Virus record (IMG/VR): IMGVR_UViG_3300047319_000700
Location: 1-22,874 of that record
DNA from: a virus
Length of the DNA: 22,874 bases
Reading direction: 5' to 3' (one strand)
Shown here piece by piece: positions 11,012 to 19,294 of the stretch. Each line of letters opens with the position of its first letter. Position 1 is the stretch's first letter. The translations under genes were made by a program, and so were the position numbers. Below the pieces are notes generated by a model, which was not told the DNA's origin, did not search any database, and saw only the letters and a list, made by a program, of their open reading frames with translations.

Positions 11012-13219
11012 TTGTCCGACACGCTCGACAGCGACGACACAATCCAATCGGTCGGTGGCCGTAAATATCAGGCCGTGGTCAACCGCGCGCATCGACGCTG
11101 GCGTAAATGCCAACAATGGGAACAATTCGCTCGCACCCATTGGCAAGAAGATTTGAAATTTGCCAATGGTGACGCTTACAACAACTGGCAGTGGCCGTCT
11201 GATGTTTATCAGGATCGTGGCGCGCGTCCATCTCTGACGGTCAACGAAGTGCGCGTGCGGAACCTCCACATTATCAACGAGGCCAAGCAGAACAAGGCGA
11301 GCGTCAAATACCGCCCGACCGGCGGCGGTGCTACACAGGCGGCGGCGGAGGTCTACGAGGGCCTGTATCGCCACATCGCCAACGTCTCCAACGCGCAGAT
11401 GGCGCAGGGCACCGCGATCGAGTTCCAGGTCGATGCCGGCCTCGGGTTCACGCTGATTGAGTCCCGCTACCTGGATGCCGATCCGACCCCCGGACCGGAC
11501 GCGATGGACCAGGAAATCATCATCTCATCGGTGAAAAATCCTCTCGCCGTCATGCTCGATTGTGACTGTGAGGAACCTGACGGAACCGGATCACGCTACG
11601 GGTTCATCTTCTCTGACCGTCCCAAGGATGAGGTCATCGAAGAATATCCGGAACTGCGCGACCGCCTGACAGTCTCCAACTCCGTCGATGGCAATGATGC
11701 CGGCTGGATACGCGACGATCATGTGCGCGAGTGCCGCTACTACGAGGTCGAGGAAGAAAAAGACGAACTCGTGTGCGACGATGAGGGCGTGACGGTTTAT
11801 CGCTCTGACGTTCCGGCCAAATTATTCCGGCAGTGGGAAGATGACGCGGAGGAACAAGGCAAGAAACTCCGTCGCCGCGACACGATCCGGAAAAAGGTCA
11901 AGTGCTATCTGATTATCGGCAACGATGTCGTTGGTGAACCGGACGATTTGCCTGGCACCAGCGTTCCGATCATTCCATGGAACGGGCGTGTCACGCTGAT
12001 CGACAAACATCTTGATCGTGTGTCTCACACGCGCGGGATGATCGATGCGCAACGGATGCTCAATTACAATTGGTCCGCATCGATTGAGTATGGTGCGCTC
12101 CAGAGCAAGTCACCGTGGCTGGCACCCGTTGCCGCGATCGGTGATTACATGACGTATTACGCGACCTCGAACGTGGTCAATCACGGCGTCATTCCGTGGG
12201 TCCACCGCGACGAGGAAGGTCGGGAAATTCCCGCGCCATCGAAAATGCAGCCGCCAACCGCCGCTCCGGTCTACATGGAGGGCGTGCAACTCGCGCAGCA
12301 GTTTATGCAGTCCGCATCAGGCCAATACGAGGCCACGATGGGCCAGCCCGGGAACGAGCGCAGCGGCAAGGCAATCAACGAACGCCAGCGTCAGGGAGAT
12401 CGCGCGACCTACCACTTCATCGACAATCAGGCGCTTGCCATTCGCCGGCAGGGCACGATCATCAAGGAGTGGATTCCGGTGATTTACGACACCGCGCGTG
12501 TCGCGAAAATCATCAACGCCAAAGACGAAGAAGAAGAAATCCAGATCGACCCGAACTCGCCAGATGCTCATCGCGAAAAGGCGATCGGTGACGCCATTCA
12601 GCGCATTTTCAATCCGATGATCGGGAAATATGAGGTCGTTTCGGATGTTGGGCCTGACTACGGCACGCAGCGTCAGGAAGCGTTCAACGCGATCGTGCAA
12701 ATTTTGACGCAGGCGCCGGAACTCATCAACAAAATCGGTGATCTGCTGTTCAAGGTCGCTGACTTCCCGTTGGCCGATGAGATGGCTGAGCGTCTGAAGC
12801 CGGGTCTCGACCCAGCCGCGCAACAGGCCGTCACGCAGCTACAGCAGGCGCTCCAGGTCGCGCAGGCCAAGGGCATGAACACCGAGAAGCTGCTCGCGGA
12901 AGCCATGCAGGCGCTTACCGAAGAACGGCTCAAGGTCAAGGCCAAGGACAGCGACAACACGATCGAGGCGTTCGACGCGGACACGAAGCGTCTGGCGGTG
13001 GTCAAGGACATGATCCCGATGGACCCAGCTGCGATGCAGGCGTTGATCGTGCAGACGGTTCGCCAGGCATTGCAGGACAATCTTGGTCCGGTCGTGGCGA
13101 CGTTGCGCGGCGGGCTGGAGCAGTCCACAAGCGCATCTGGTCCTCCGGGCGCGACTGGCGCGTTGCCGGTCAAAGTGCCCGATGTGGGACAGCAGGCGGC
13201 GCAGCCGGGAGGGATGTGA
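11012..13219 (+). CDS. P22-type portal protein
   Basis: A 735-residue portal protein, close to the 725 residues of P22 gp1. Diagnostic stretches: RPSLTVNEVRVRNLHIINEA (P22 portals have RP-x-L-x-x-N-x-x-x-x-x-V-x-x-x-x-N-x-x), KASVKYRPTGG, AAEVYEGLYRHIANVSNAQM, GLGFTLIESRYLD, and NPLAVMLDCDCEEPDGTGSR. The crown and barrel region near the C-terminus is a long Ala/Gln/Glu-rich helix (about 600-680). Twelve copies form the ring at one vertex through which DNA enters. The start is a TTG at 11012 with little ribosome-site support; an in-frame ATG lies too far in. It follows the terminase cluster and precedes the scaffold and coat, the P22 gene order. Confidence 0.9.
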   Translation: MSDTLDSDDTIQSVGGRKYQAVVNRAHRRWRKCQQWEQFARTHWQEDLKFANGDAYNNWQWPSDVYQDRGARPSLTVNEVRVRNLHIINEAKQNKASVKYRPTGGGATQAAAEVYEGLYRHIANVSNAQMAQGTAIEFQVDAGLGFTLIESRYLDADPTPGPDAMDQEIIISSVKNPLAVMLDCDCEEPDGTGSRYGFIFSDRPKDEVIEEYPELRDRLTVSNSVDGNDAGWIRDDHVRECRYYEVEEEKDELVCDDEGVTVYRSDVPAKLFRQWEDDAEEQGKKLRRRDTIRKKVKCYLIIGNDVVGEPDDLPGTSVPIIPWNGRVTLIDKHLDRVSHTRGMIDAQRMLNYNWSASIEYGALQSKSPWLAPVAAIGDYMTYYATSNVVNHGVIPWVHRDEEGREIPAPSKMQPPTAAPVYMEGVQLAQQFMQSASGQYEATMGQPGNERSGKAINERQRQGDRATYHFIDNQALAIRRQGTIIKEWIPVIYDTARVAKIINAKDEEEEIQIDPNSPDAHREKAIGDAIQRIFNPMIGKYEVVSDVGPDYGTQRQEAFNAIVQILTQAPELINKIGDLLFKVADFPLADEMAERLKPGLDPAAQQAVTQLQQALQVAQAKGMNTEKLLAEAMQALTEERLKVKAKDSDNTIEAFDADTKRLAVVKDMIPMDPAAMQALIVQTVRQALQDNLGPVVATLRGGLEQSTSASGPPGATGALPVKVPDVGQQAAQPGGM

Positions 13220-13220
13220 C

Positions 13221-13499
13221 ATGACCTCGATGAACGAACTTGTGGCGCTGCGTGATTTGGATGCGAAGTCTGCGCTTGAAGCGTCCCGGCATGAGATCGC
13301 GATTTGCAAGGCGCACCTCGCAGCCTCATGGGAACGCGAACAGGCGCTCGACGTGACGATCCGTGAATTGCGCCGCGAATTGGCACAGGCGCACGATTTG
13401 CTTGGTCGAGTCGAAGCGACCGCCGCGCCGTTGAAATTCCCGATATCGGACTGGACGCGCGACATGATATGGTCCGATAGCCGGAGGGTTGGCGGATGA
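13221..13499 (+). CDS. Coiled-coil hypothetical protein (92 aa)
   Basis: A 92-residue protein. MTSMNELVALRDLDAKSALE, ASRHEIAICKAHLAASWERE and LDVTIRELRRELAQAHDLLG form a long helix with heptad repeats. The C-terminus has a non-helical LKFPISDWTRDMIWSDSRRV. GGAGGG lies seven bases before the ATG, one base after the portal stop. The location after the portal gene suggests an assembly factor, but this is only positional. The stop overlaps the ATG of the next gene. Confidence 0.55.
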   Translation: MTSMNELVALRDLDAKSALEASRHEIAICKAHLAASWEREQALDVTIRELRRELAQAHDLLGRVEATAAPLKFPISDWTRDMIWSDSRRVGG

Positions 13500-13900
13500 G
13501 CCTGAAACGTCCGCACATTGGCCGCAAGACCGCTGAATTGTCGCGCTTGTCCGGTGCGAAAACCGGGCTGAACGCGCATCGCATGGTGGCTGAGTGCGCG
13601 CTGCAAATGGCCGAGGCGTTGTTCGAGAAATTCGCGACGGACAACGATTTCTACCGCCGGATGAGAGCGCAAGGACAACTAACAGAGAAGCAAGCGCGTC
13701 TTGTGTTCGTGGAACGTGTCGCGCCTAGATTGCTGGAGGATGCTCGACGCGCGCTCACTGACTGCCTGACGCTTGACGACGACGTGATGCCACGCAAACA
13801 GAAAGACGAGATCGCGGCTGCGTTGGTCCTCGACACCGATCTCCGTGCCAATCGCTTTGTTGCTGCTGAGAACGCGACGATCCCGAGCACGTTGCACTGA
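13496..13900 (+). CDS. Helical hypothetical protein (134 aa)
   Basis: A 134-residue helical protein: MSLKRPHIGRKTAELSRLSG, AHRMVAECALQMAEALFEKF, DNDFYRRMRAQGQLTEKQAR and APRLLEDARRALTDCLTLDD. No motif. The ATGA overlap with the upstream gene puts it in the portal-scaffold transcript. P22 has no equivalent between portal and scaffold, so it is an accessory or a packing-assembly protein particular to this phage group. Confidence 0.55.
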   Translation: MSLKRPHIGRKTAELSRLSGAKTGLNAHRMVAECALQMAEALFEKFATDNDFYRRMRAQGQLTEKQARLVFVERVAPRLLEDARRALTDCLTLDDDVMPRKQKDEIAAALVLDTDLRANRFVAAENATIPSTLH

Positions 13901-13903
13901 TAA

Positions 13904-14062
13904 ATGTCGCGTAATCCCCTGCAACCCGATGAAGATCAGAGGCTGGCTTACCCGCTGGCTCCAGCTTCGTGGCCCGGACAAAATCAGGGCGCCGCGACGG
14001 ATACATGGCACAACTGGATGGGTCGCCTGTCGGACTGGTGGAACAGCGGGCAGCAGGAACAG
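13904..14062 (+). repeat. Shared N-terminal coding repeat, copy 1
   Basis: Encodes residues 1-53 of the 761-residue protein. A hand alignment with the first 53 residues of the 16574 gene gives 35 identical positions without gaps. The DNA has diverged mainly at third codon positions, so this is an old duplication under protein-level selection, or a shared domain acquired twice. Confidence 0.75.
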
Positions 14063-16189
14063 AAGCCGATCTGGAACCCGAATAATCCCGTTGGGACCGA
14101 GACAGTTCAAAGCATGGGAATGCCTCAACCGACCGTTTACGCGGGGCCTGTTGGGCAATTCGTGGACCCATATACTGGACAACTGACAGAGCAAGGCGCG
14201 GCCCGGTTGGAAAATCCAGCCATGGGATTTGGTCCTGCTGATGTGGGCGCTCTGGGCATTGGAGCAATCAAGAGAATGGCTCGCCCCTCGGTGGCCCCGG
14301 CGGCTACGGTAAGTGACATCGGAGGCGGCCAGCGCGGCATGATGGCAGTGCCTAGCCTTCGAAGCATGACCCCGGCTGACGCGGCTCTGGCGGCGGCGAG
14401 TGAGCCGCACATCATCCCGAAACCCGATGGTGGTTTTATTGGCGCTCCAGCGAATGTCCAAACCTTGGATGATATCGCGCGGATGCGAATGAACTTGGAC
14501 GATGCGATCGACAAGGGCGCCATGGGCCGTGACTGGTATCAGAAATCCCGTGGTTGGATATCCAACATTACCGGTTCCGGCTTTGACCCGGTGACAGGCG
14601 CTCCTACGCATGGTGATCCCACGGAAGCACGACGCGCGGCGGAGGGGATCGCCGCGTTCTCTCCGCAGTCTGATCCGAACACTAATCTACAATTTACCAT
14701 GCAGGCGCGTAATGCATATGAACGCGGCGAGCCATTGCCGCTGGTGCGAAACACACAGCAAGCCACGGGCTACAACACTGGAATGGCAGCCAAGGATGTC
14801 GCGCGGGCGGCGGGTGAACCGGAACCTGACATCAGGCTTGGTCCGAAAACACAGCCGTTCGGATGGCATTTGTCGCCGGATCGTCCATACGGCACAACCG
14901 GCGTAAATGATATTTGGCACGCCAGGTCATTTGGTTACACCGATCCGAATGGTGGCGAGTTCTCTGGCACGCCATCGGCGCAACAACATATGTTCATGGA
15001 TTACGAGACGGTGCTGGCGATCGACAGAGCGAACGCGAGAAAAGCCGGTGGGTTCACGGACTGGAACGCGGCGAACGTGCAGGCCGCGCCTTGGGTGGCG
15101 AATAAGGAAGCGAGTCTCGCCGCGAGATATCCAAACTGGAGTCCAGAAAAAGTCCGAGAGACGGCTCTGAAGACATATCCGGACTTCGCGTCTGGTTCGA
15201 CGGCGTATATGCCGCATGAGCAAATGCCGGGTCAGAGCACGGGTCTGCTTGGCATGATCCCGCCGGAAGATGCGGCGAATTTCTCTGGTAAGGCAACGTG
15301 GAAAGACCCGGTGACCGGGCGCGACACGCTGACCGGAGATATGTTCTGGCAACCGGGGATGCCGGATACCACGGGAACATACCGCAACAGCCAGGGCGGC
15401 TTCGAGATGAACCCGGCGCAGACGGCGCAGCCATTAGTCGATTTCGTCGCAAATGATCCAGCCGCGCCCACTGCGCCGCGCGAAATTCATCCGGGCACAC
15501 AGGCTGCTCTAACAGGATCGTCCTACGCGCGTGGCTTGATTGACGCGCAAGAAGGCACTCCTTGGCACTACATCGACACACGCGATGCAGTCCCCGTGAG
15601 AGACGCGACCTCGATGCGCCTGACCGGGCAACGTCCAACACCGGATCAGTTGGAGAAATTGCAGGGAGTCGCGGATAAGCATGGCTATTTCCTGTCCGAC
15701 ACGGGGGATGGCGTTTCCCTGATCCATGCCGGTAATCCAGAGTCCCCCGCGAGCGGTGCGGATTTAAAAGCGCGTCTGAAGGGCGGTATGAAGGCTGAGA
15801 TAGACGCGGCTCTGCCAGGGACAAAGACCACCACGGGGCGCGCATCAGGGGATTACGCGGACCTGGCTGACGAACTGGCACAAGGCGTGATGGGTCAGGG
15901 CCGTGCGACCGACAAGGTTCTTGGCGAATTGGACAACATGCGGACCAAGGCTCCTCGCATGTATGAGAAATTGGTTAATAACCCCGCCATCGCGACCAAG
16001 GCACAGGCGAATCTGGACCGCCTCACGCCGGAGATGCGCGAGGCGCGACCAGACTACGAGCGAATGCTCCAAATCCTTGCAAACGGCAAATTGAAGGGGT
16101 TCATGGAGCACGTCACGAAATATGGCTCTGTTGGGCTACCGGTTGCACTGGCGACATTCGCCGCTGGTAGACAGTCTAACGATGAATGA
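13904..16189 (+). CDS. Large virion-region protein with N-terminal domain shared with 16574 gene
   Basis: A 761-residue protein of unknown function. The first about 53 residues (RNPLQPDEDQRLAYPLAPAS, WPGQN, WMGR, DWW) are shared with the 132-residue protein at 16574. The middle is Pro/Gly-rich with many W-x-P and D-x-x-G turns, a repeat-free soluble sequence. Residues about 540-625 (PWHYIDTRDAVPVRDATSMR, RPTPDQLEKLQGVADKHGYF, LSDTGDGVSLIH) look like a folded alpha/beta domain of large phage accessory proteins. The last 60 residues are helical with a short hydrophobic stretch (GSVGLPVALATFAAG). Its position between portal and scaffold suggests a protein packaged inside the head and possibly ejected. 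No ribosome site is seen. No toxin or enzyme motif can be named. Confidence 0.7.
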   Translation: MSRNPLQPDEDQRLAYPLAPASWPGQNQGAATDTWHNWMGRLSDWWNSGQQEQKPIWNPNNPVGTETVQSMGMPQPTVYAGPVGQFVDPYTGQLTEQGAARLENPAMGFGPADVGALGIGAIKRMARPSVAPAATVSDIGGGQRGMMAVPSLRSMTPADAALAAASEPHIIPKPDGGFIGAPANVQTLDDIARMRMNLDDAIDKGAMGRDWYQKSRGWISNITGSGFDPVTGAPTHGDPTEARRAAEGIAAFSPQSDPNTNLQFTMQARNAYERGEPLPLVRNTQQATGYNTGMAAKDVARAAGEPEPDIRLGPKTQPFGWHLSPDRPYGTTGVNDIWHARSFGYTDPNGGEFSGTPSAQQHMFMDYETVLAIDRANARKAGGFTDWNAANVQAAPWVANKEASLAARYPNWSPEKVRETALKTYPDFASGSTAYMPHEQMPGQSTGLLGMIPPEDAANFSGKATWKDPVTGRDTLTGDMFWQPGMPDTTGTYRNSQGGFEMNPAQTAQPLVDFVANDPAAPTAPREIHPGTQAALTGSSYARGLIDAQEGTPWHYIDTRDAVPVRDATSMRLTGQRPTPDQLEKLQGVADKHGYFLSDTGDGVSLIHAGNPESPASGADLKARLKGGMKAEIDAALPGTKTTTGRASGDYADLADELAQGVMGQGRATDKVLGELDNMRTKAPRMYEKLVNNPAIATKAQANLDRLTPEMREARPDYERMLQILANGKLKGFMEHVTKYGSVGLPVALATFAAGRQSNDE

Positions 16190-16448
16190 TCTGTTGAAGC
16201 CGTTCGACGGCGATGGGCGCCACCATGATCTGGTCGCTTCCGCACTCGTAGCAGCGCAATTCTTCGCGAAAATACGATGCCACGCCGGTTTCAGGCGCGG
16301 CCTGATTCCATTGGTATCCGCATTTGGCGCAAAAGACACGGAAGGGGCGTTCGGAGAGCAATCGCTCCGCTTCTCGGCGGTTTCTTTCCGCCCAGCGCAC
16401 ATAAGCCTCATGCCGGCGGCGGGTCCACTCTGATATGGTGACATGCAT
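16176..16448 (-). CDS. Antisense zinc-ribbon protein inside the late operon (90 aa)
   Basis: A 90-residue protein encoded on the strand opposite to all its late neighbours. MHVTISEWTRRRHEAYVRWA, ERNRREAERL is a basic helix. C40-x2-C43 (FCAKCGYQW) and C66-x2-C69 (RCYECGSDQI) form a classic zinc ribbon, followed by MVAPIAVERLQQIIH. The ATG at 16448 follows AAGGA at seven bases, the reason for this start. The frame's stop overlaps the last 14 bases of the 761-residue gene. It has the look of a moron: an extra gene with separate regulation. A role in nucleic-acid or protein binding is suggested by the fold. An independent promoter could not be pinned down. Confidence 0.65.
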   Translation of the reverse strand: MHVTISEWTRRRHEAYVRWAERNRREAERLLSERPFRVFCAKCGYQWNQAAPETGVASYFREELRCYECGSDQIMVAPIAVERLQQIIHR

Positions 16449-16573
16449 CCTTCGTTCCTTCTCGATCAAGGGCGTCGGTCAGGGGCGGCTGGTGCGCTGT
16501 AACGCGCCAACCGTCCCGCACCATAGCACAAATCGTGGTGGGAAGGGAGTGGATTACCCCATCCGACCGAAAT

Positions 16574-16732
16574 ATGCCGCGTAACCCGTTGCAACCGAGC
16601 GAGGACACAGGACTGGCTTATCCGCTCGCACCCGCGAACTGGCCCGGACAGAACACCGGCGCCACCGCGAACGCATGGCAGGACTGGATGGGGCGCATCG
16701 CTGACTGGTGGCACCAGGGCACCCAGGCTCAG
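16574..16732 (+). repeat. Shared N-terminal coding repeat, copy 2
   Basis: Encodes residues 1-53 of the 132-residue protein and aligns gap-free with copy 1 at 13904-14062. Between the copies lie the rest of the 761-residue gene and the antisense zinc-ribbon gene. Confidence 0.75.
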
Positions 16733-16972
16733 ATGTGGATGCACCCCAATGACCTATTGCCACTATTTATGGGTCCGAGCGACATGCAACCGATTCCGCC
16801 GGAGGACACTCGCTCCTACTGGCTGCGGAACCTGATCGACAACACCCTGCAACCGAACCCGAACGTCGATCCGCGTTTTGAGATTAAACCGGGTGATCCC
16901 CGGGACTATTTGCAGGACCGTCTGCCGTTCATGGGCAATCAGCATGTTCCGCGCCCGTTCACAGAGACGTAA
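16574..16972 (+). CDS. Short paralog sharing the N-terminal domain of the 761-aa protein (132 aa)
   Basis: A 132-residue protein. Residues 1-53 match the start of the 13904 gene (PRNPLQPSEDTGLAYPLAPA, NWPGQN, WMGR, DWW). The rest (PNDLLPLFMGPSDMQPIPPE, RSYWLRNLIDN, then LQDRLPFMGNQHVPRP) is specific to it and rich in Pro. No ribosome site is seen before the ATG, though GGGAGTGG lies about 20 bases upstream. Loss of most of the ancestral gene followed by growth of a new tail, or a shared tag on two proteins, would explain it. Lying just before the scaffold gene, it may be incorporated into the prohead. Confidence 0.65.
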   Translation: MPRNPLQPSEDTGLAYPLAPANWPGQNTGATANAWQDWMGRIADWWHQGTQAQMWMHPNDLLPLFMGPSDMQPIPPEDTRSYWLRNLIDNTLQPNPNVDPRFEIKPGDPRDYLQDRLPFMGNQHVPRPFTET

Positions 16973-17017
16973 CCCCATCCGGCGGGGATCAGCCGTGACG
17001 ACTGACCAGAGGACCAA

Positions 17018-17788
17018 ATGAGCGAGACACAAACCGCCGAACCGACCGAATCCGCGCCTGTTTCCGACGCCACGGTTGAGACTACGCCAGAGGTCCAGAC
17101 CGAGGCATCATCGGATCAGGTCGCGGAGCCTGCCGAGACACAAGCCGAACCGGAGCAACCGAAGCCACGCCGCGCGGATCGACACGTCGCCAATCTCACG
17201 GCTCGACTGAGTGCGAAGGAAGCCGAGGTCGCCGCCGCTGAACGCCGCGCCGCAGCTGCCGAAGCCATGCTACAGGCCGCACGCGAGGGCAACGGCACCG
17301 GACAGCCGCAGACGTTCCCCACGGATATTGAGGCCCGCGCCGATGAGATTGCCCGCCAGCGTGAGTTTAACAAACGCCTGACGGACATCGACACAGCGGG
17401 GAAGAAAGAGGCGGGCGGCGAGACGTGGGAAGAAGCCAAGTCGATCCTGACCGGCCTCGGCGCGACGCAGAACCAGGCGTTCCTCGAAGCACTGGCCGAA
17501 ACTTCGAACCCCACGAAGATATTCGCCGCACTCGCTGACGACAGCGATGAAGTCGTGGCGCTGCTGAAGAAATCTCCCGCCGCGATGGCGGCACACCTCG
17601 GAAGGCTGGACGCGAAAATGGAAACGACTGCCACACCACGCGCCAGTTCCGCGCCGAGACCGCCGGCACCGCTACGGACACCCGCCGTGCAGCCCGAACC
17701 CGACCTCTACGACGAGAAGCTGTCCATGAAGGAATGGGCGGCGATCTGGGATAAGCAGGCGCCACGGTCACTCGGAGGGCGTCGCTAA
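17018..17788 (+). CDS. Probable scaffolding protein
   Basis: A 256-residue protein directly before the coat gene, the scaffold position in P22-like phages (P22 gp8 is 303 residues). The N-terminus is acidic and low-complexity (TQTAEPTESAPVSDATVETT and on to about 50). A coiled coil covers about 53-92 (LTARLSAKEAEVAAAERRAA). A helical middle follows (WEEAKSILTGLGATQNQAFL), then a Pro-rich linker and a small C-terminal helix pair (YDEKLSMKEWAAIWDKQAPR) ending in GGRR. Acidic N-terminus, coiled coil and short basic C-terminus are the hallmarks of scaffolds, which line the prohead and leave before DNA packaging. GAGGA precedes the ATG by four bases. The family call is from position and composition. 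Confidence 0.75.
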   Translation: MSETQTAEPTESAPVSDATVETTPEVQTEASSDQVAEPAETQAEPEQPKPRRADRHVANLTARLSAKEAEVAAAERRAAAAEAMLQAAREGNGTGQPQTFPTDIEARADEIARQREFNKRLTDIDTAGKKEAGGETWEEAKSILTGLGATQNQAFLEALAETSNPTKIFAALADDSDEVVALLKKSPAAMAAHLGRLDAKMETTATPRASSAPRPPAPLRTPAVQPEPDLYDEKLSMKEWAAIWDKQAPRSLGGRR

Positions 17789-17980
17789 CCCTCAACCTCT
17801 AACCCGCGCTCGCCGGATCGCGAGCCAGATCGGGACTGTAACCCTGACGGCGTGCGTAAGTCTAAGATGTGACGGCTACACTTCATTCTCCATCTTGGCT
17901 GTATTGGCATCATCCCGACAAGAACTGTTTCAGTGAGTTAGGGCGATGCCGCGTGTAATGCAGTTTAGGAGATAGTTACG
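17789..17980 (+). promoter_or_regulatory. Leader region before the coat gene
   Basis: This 192-nt gap contains GCTCGC/GCGAGC at 17808-17825, a six-base stem without a T-run, and a longer-range AAGATG/CATCTT pair at 17864-17869 and 17891-17896. AGGAGA lies eight bases before the coat ATG. Sequence from 17860 to 17980 is AT-richer than the scaffold gene. It may hold a coat-specific promoter or an mRNA leader favouring high expression; no clear -35/-10 pair was found. Confidence 0.4.
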
Positions 17981-19186
17981 ATGGCCGATCGCTTGCTCAC
18001 AATCGACATGATAACCCGTGTGGCCGTAAGGCTTTGGAAAAATACAAATGCGTTCATGAGGAACGTCAACACTCAGTACGATGACCAGTTCGCCCGCACC
18101 GGCGCCAAGATTGGCTCCGCGCTGCGTATCCGTCTGCCGGTCGATTACACCGTAGGCACCGGGCAGGCCGTGTCGTTTCAGGACACCGTGGAGAATTTCA
18201 CCACGTTGACGATGGCGACGCAGAACAACGTCGGAATGTCGTTCCCGCAAATCGAACTCACGTTGCAAATCGATGATTTCGCGGAACGCTACATCGCTCC
18301 GGCGGTCAACAATCTCGCCGGCAAAGTGGCTGTCGGGATCATGGCAGGCGCCGAGGGCGGCGTGTGCAACTACGTGGACAACCAGGCGGCGGGCGCGATC
18401 ATCAGCCCCTCGGTCAACACGATCCTGACCGCGAACGCCATTCTCGATACGCAGTCGGCGCCGATGATGAACCACAGATTGGTTGTGAACCCGTTCACCG
18501 ACGCTCGCGTGGCCGGCGCGCTGTCGGGGCTGTTCAATCCATCGACTGAGATTTCCGAGCAGTATCGCAGCGGCAACGTCAAGAACGCTCTCGGCTTCGA
18601 CTGGATGAAGGACCAGACGGTGCTCATGCACACCGCTGGCACATTCTCCGCCGGCACGGTCAATGGCGGTGGTCAGACCGGGACCACGATCACAACGAAC
18701 GCGATCACGGGCACGCTGAAAAAGGGCGATATCATCACTTTCGCTCTGGTCAACGGCGTGAACCGGATTGAGAAGCAGTCCTACGGGCAGCTTCGCCAGT
18801 TCGTTGTCCTCGCGGATGTGGCATCGGGCGGCACGTCGCTGAGCATCTACCCGCCGCTGATCCCGTCGAACCTCGGTAACGACGTGCAATACCAAACCGT
18901 CGATGTCTCGCCCGCGAACTCGGCGGCTGTCACGTTGGTTTCGCCGGCCAGCGCGGTTTATAGGAAAAATATCGCATTCACCCCTGACGCCATAACAATG
19001 GCAACAGCAGACTTGGAAATTCCTCCTAATGTCGAGTCTGCGCGACATGAACTTGACGGAGTTTCAATGTTGATGGTAAGACAATACATCATTGGAACTG
19101 GCGTAACTGGCACAAGAGTTGACGTTGTCTGGGGAGTATTGTGGCTCCGACCAGAGTGGGCCGTGGTTATTCCAGATATAGTCTGA
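17981..19186 (+). CDS. P22-type major coat protein
   Basis: A 401-residue coat protein, against 430 residues in P22 gp5. It opens MADRLLTIDMITRVAVRLWK, NTNAFMRNVNTQYDDQFART, GAKIGSALRIRLPVDYTVGT, matching P22-like coat proteins (L-T-x-x-M-I-x-x-x-A-x-x-x-L-x-N and G-x-x-x-x-I-x-x-P). The middle has FVNNLAGKVA-like and TDARVAGALSGLFNPSTEIS stretches. The end (LVSPASAVYRKNIAFTPDAI, DGVSMLMVRQYIIGTGVTGT, RVDVVWGVLWLRPEWAVVI) is the usual P22-fold C-terminus with a Trp-rich strand. It forms the HK97-fold icosahedral shell with the insertion domain typical of the group. Its first about 80 and last about 230 bases are AT-richer than its centre. Confidence 0.9.
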   Translation: MADRLLTIDMITRVAVRLWKNTNAFMRNVNTQYDDQFARTGAKIGSALRIRLPVDYTVGTGQAVSFQDTVENFTTLTMATQNNVGMSFPQIELTLQIDDFAERYIAPAVNNLAGKVAVGIMAGAEGGVCNYVDNQAAGAIISPSVNTILTANAILDTQSAPMMNHRLVVNPFTDARVAGALSGLFNPSTEISEQYRSGNVKNALGFDWMKDQTVLMHTAGTFSAGTVNGGGQTGTTITTNAITGTLKKGDIITFALVNGVNRIEKQSYGQLRQFVVLADVASGGTSLSIYPPLIPSNLGNDVQYQTVDVSPANSAAVTLVSPASAVYRKNIAFTPDAITMATADLEIPPNVESARHELDGVSMLMVRQYIIGTGVTGTRVDVVWGVLWLRPEWAVVIPDIV

Positions 19187-19204
19187 CGGTCAAGTAAAGC
19201 CATG

Positions 19205-19232
19205 TTGACACATCTTCAGGGCATGGTAGGAT
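19205..19232 (+). promoter_or_regulatory. Strong promoter before the homing endonuclease gene
   Basis: TTGACA (19205-19210) and TAGGAT (19227-19232) with a 16-base spacer. It begins 18 bases after the coat stop. The predicted start (about 19239-19240) is the foot of a perfect hairpin, the same arrangement as the 6223 promoter. Confidence 0.6.
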
Positions 19233-19239
19233 CGGGACA

Positions 19240-19261
19240 GGCCAGCATTCGCGTGCTGGCC
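19240..19261 (+). other. Perfect eight-base-pair hairpin after the coat gene
   Basis: GGCCAGCA (19240-19247) and TGCTGGCC (19254-19261) enclose TTCGCG. It is followed by GCGCCCCTAACC, not by a T-run, so as a terminator it is incomplete. It could end coat transcription with help, or protect the 5' end of the endonuclease message. Confidence 0.55.
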
Positions 19262-19294
19262 GCGCCCCTAACCTTTCACCTGAGGACCCAGGCT

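Noticed and set aside
12673-13678. Long minus-strand open frames opposite the portal and following genes
   Set aside because: They are antisense to the portal C-terminus and coiled-coil genes. Their composition (Ser/Arg/Ala-rich) is what the complementary strand of GC-rich coding DNA gives.
17930-19048. Minus-strand open frame of 372 codons opposite the coat gene
   Set aside because: The plus strand clearly encodes a P22-type coat protein. The antisense product is His/Arg-rich and lacks a ribosome site.
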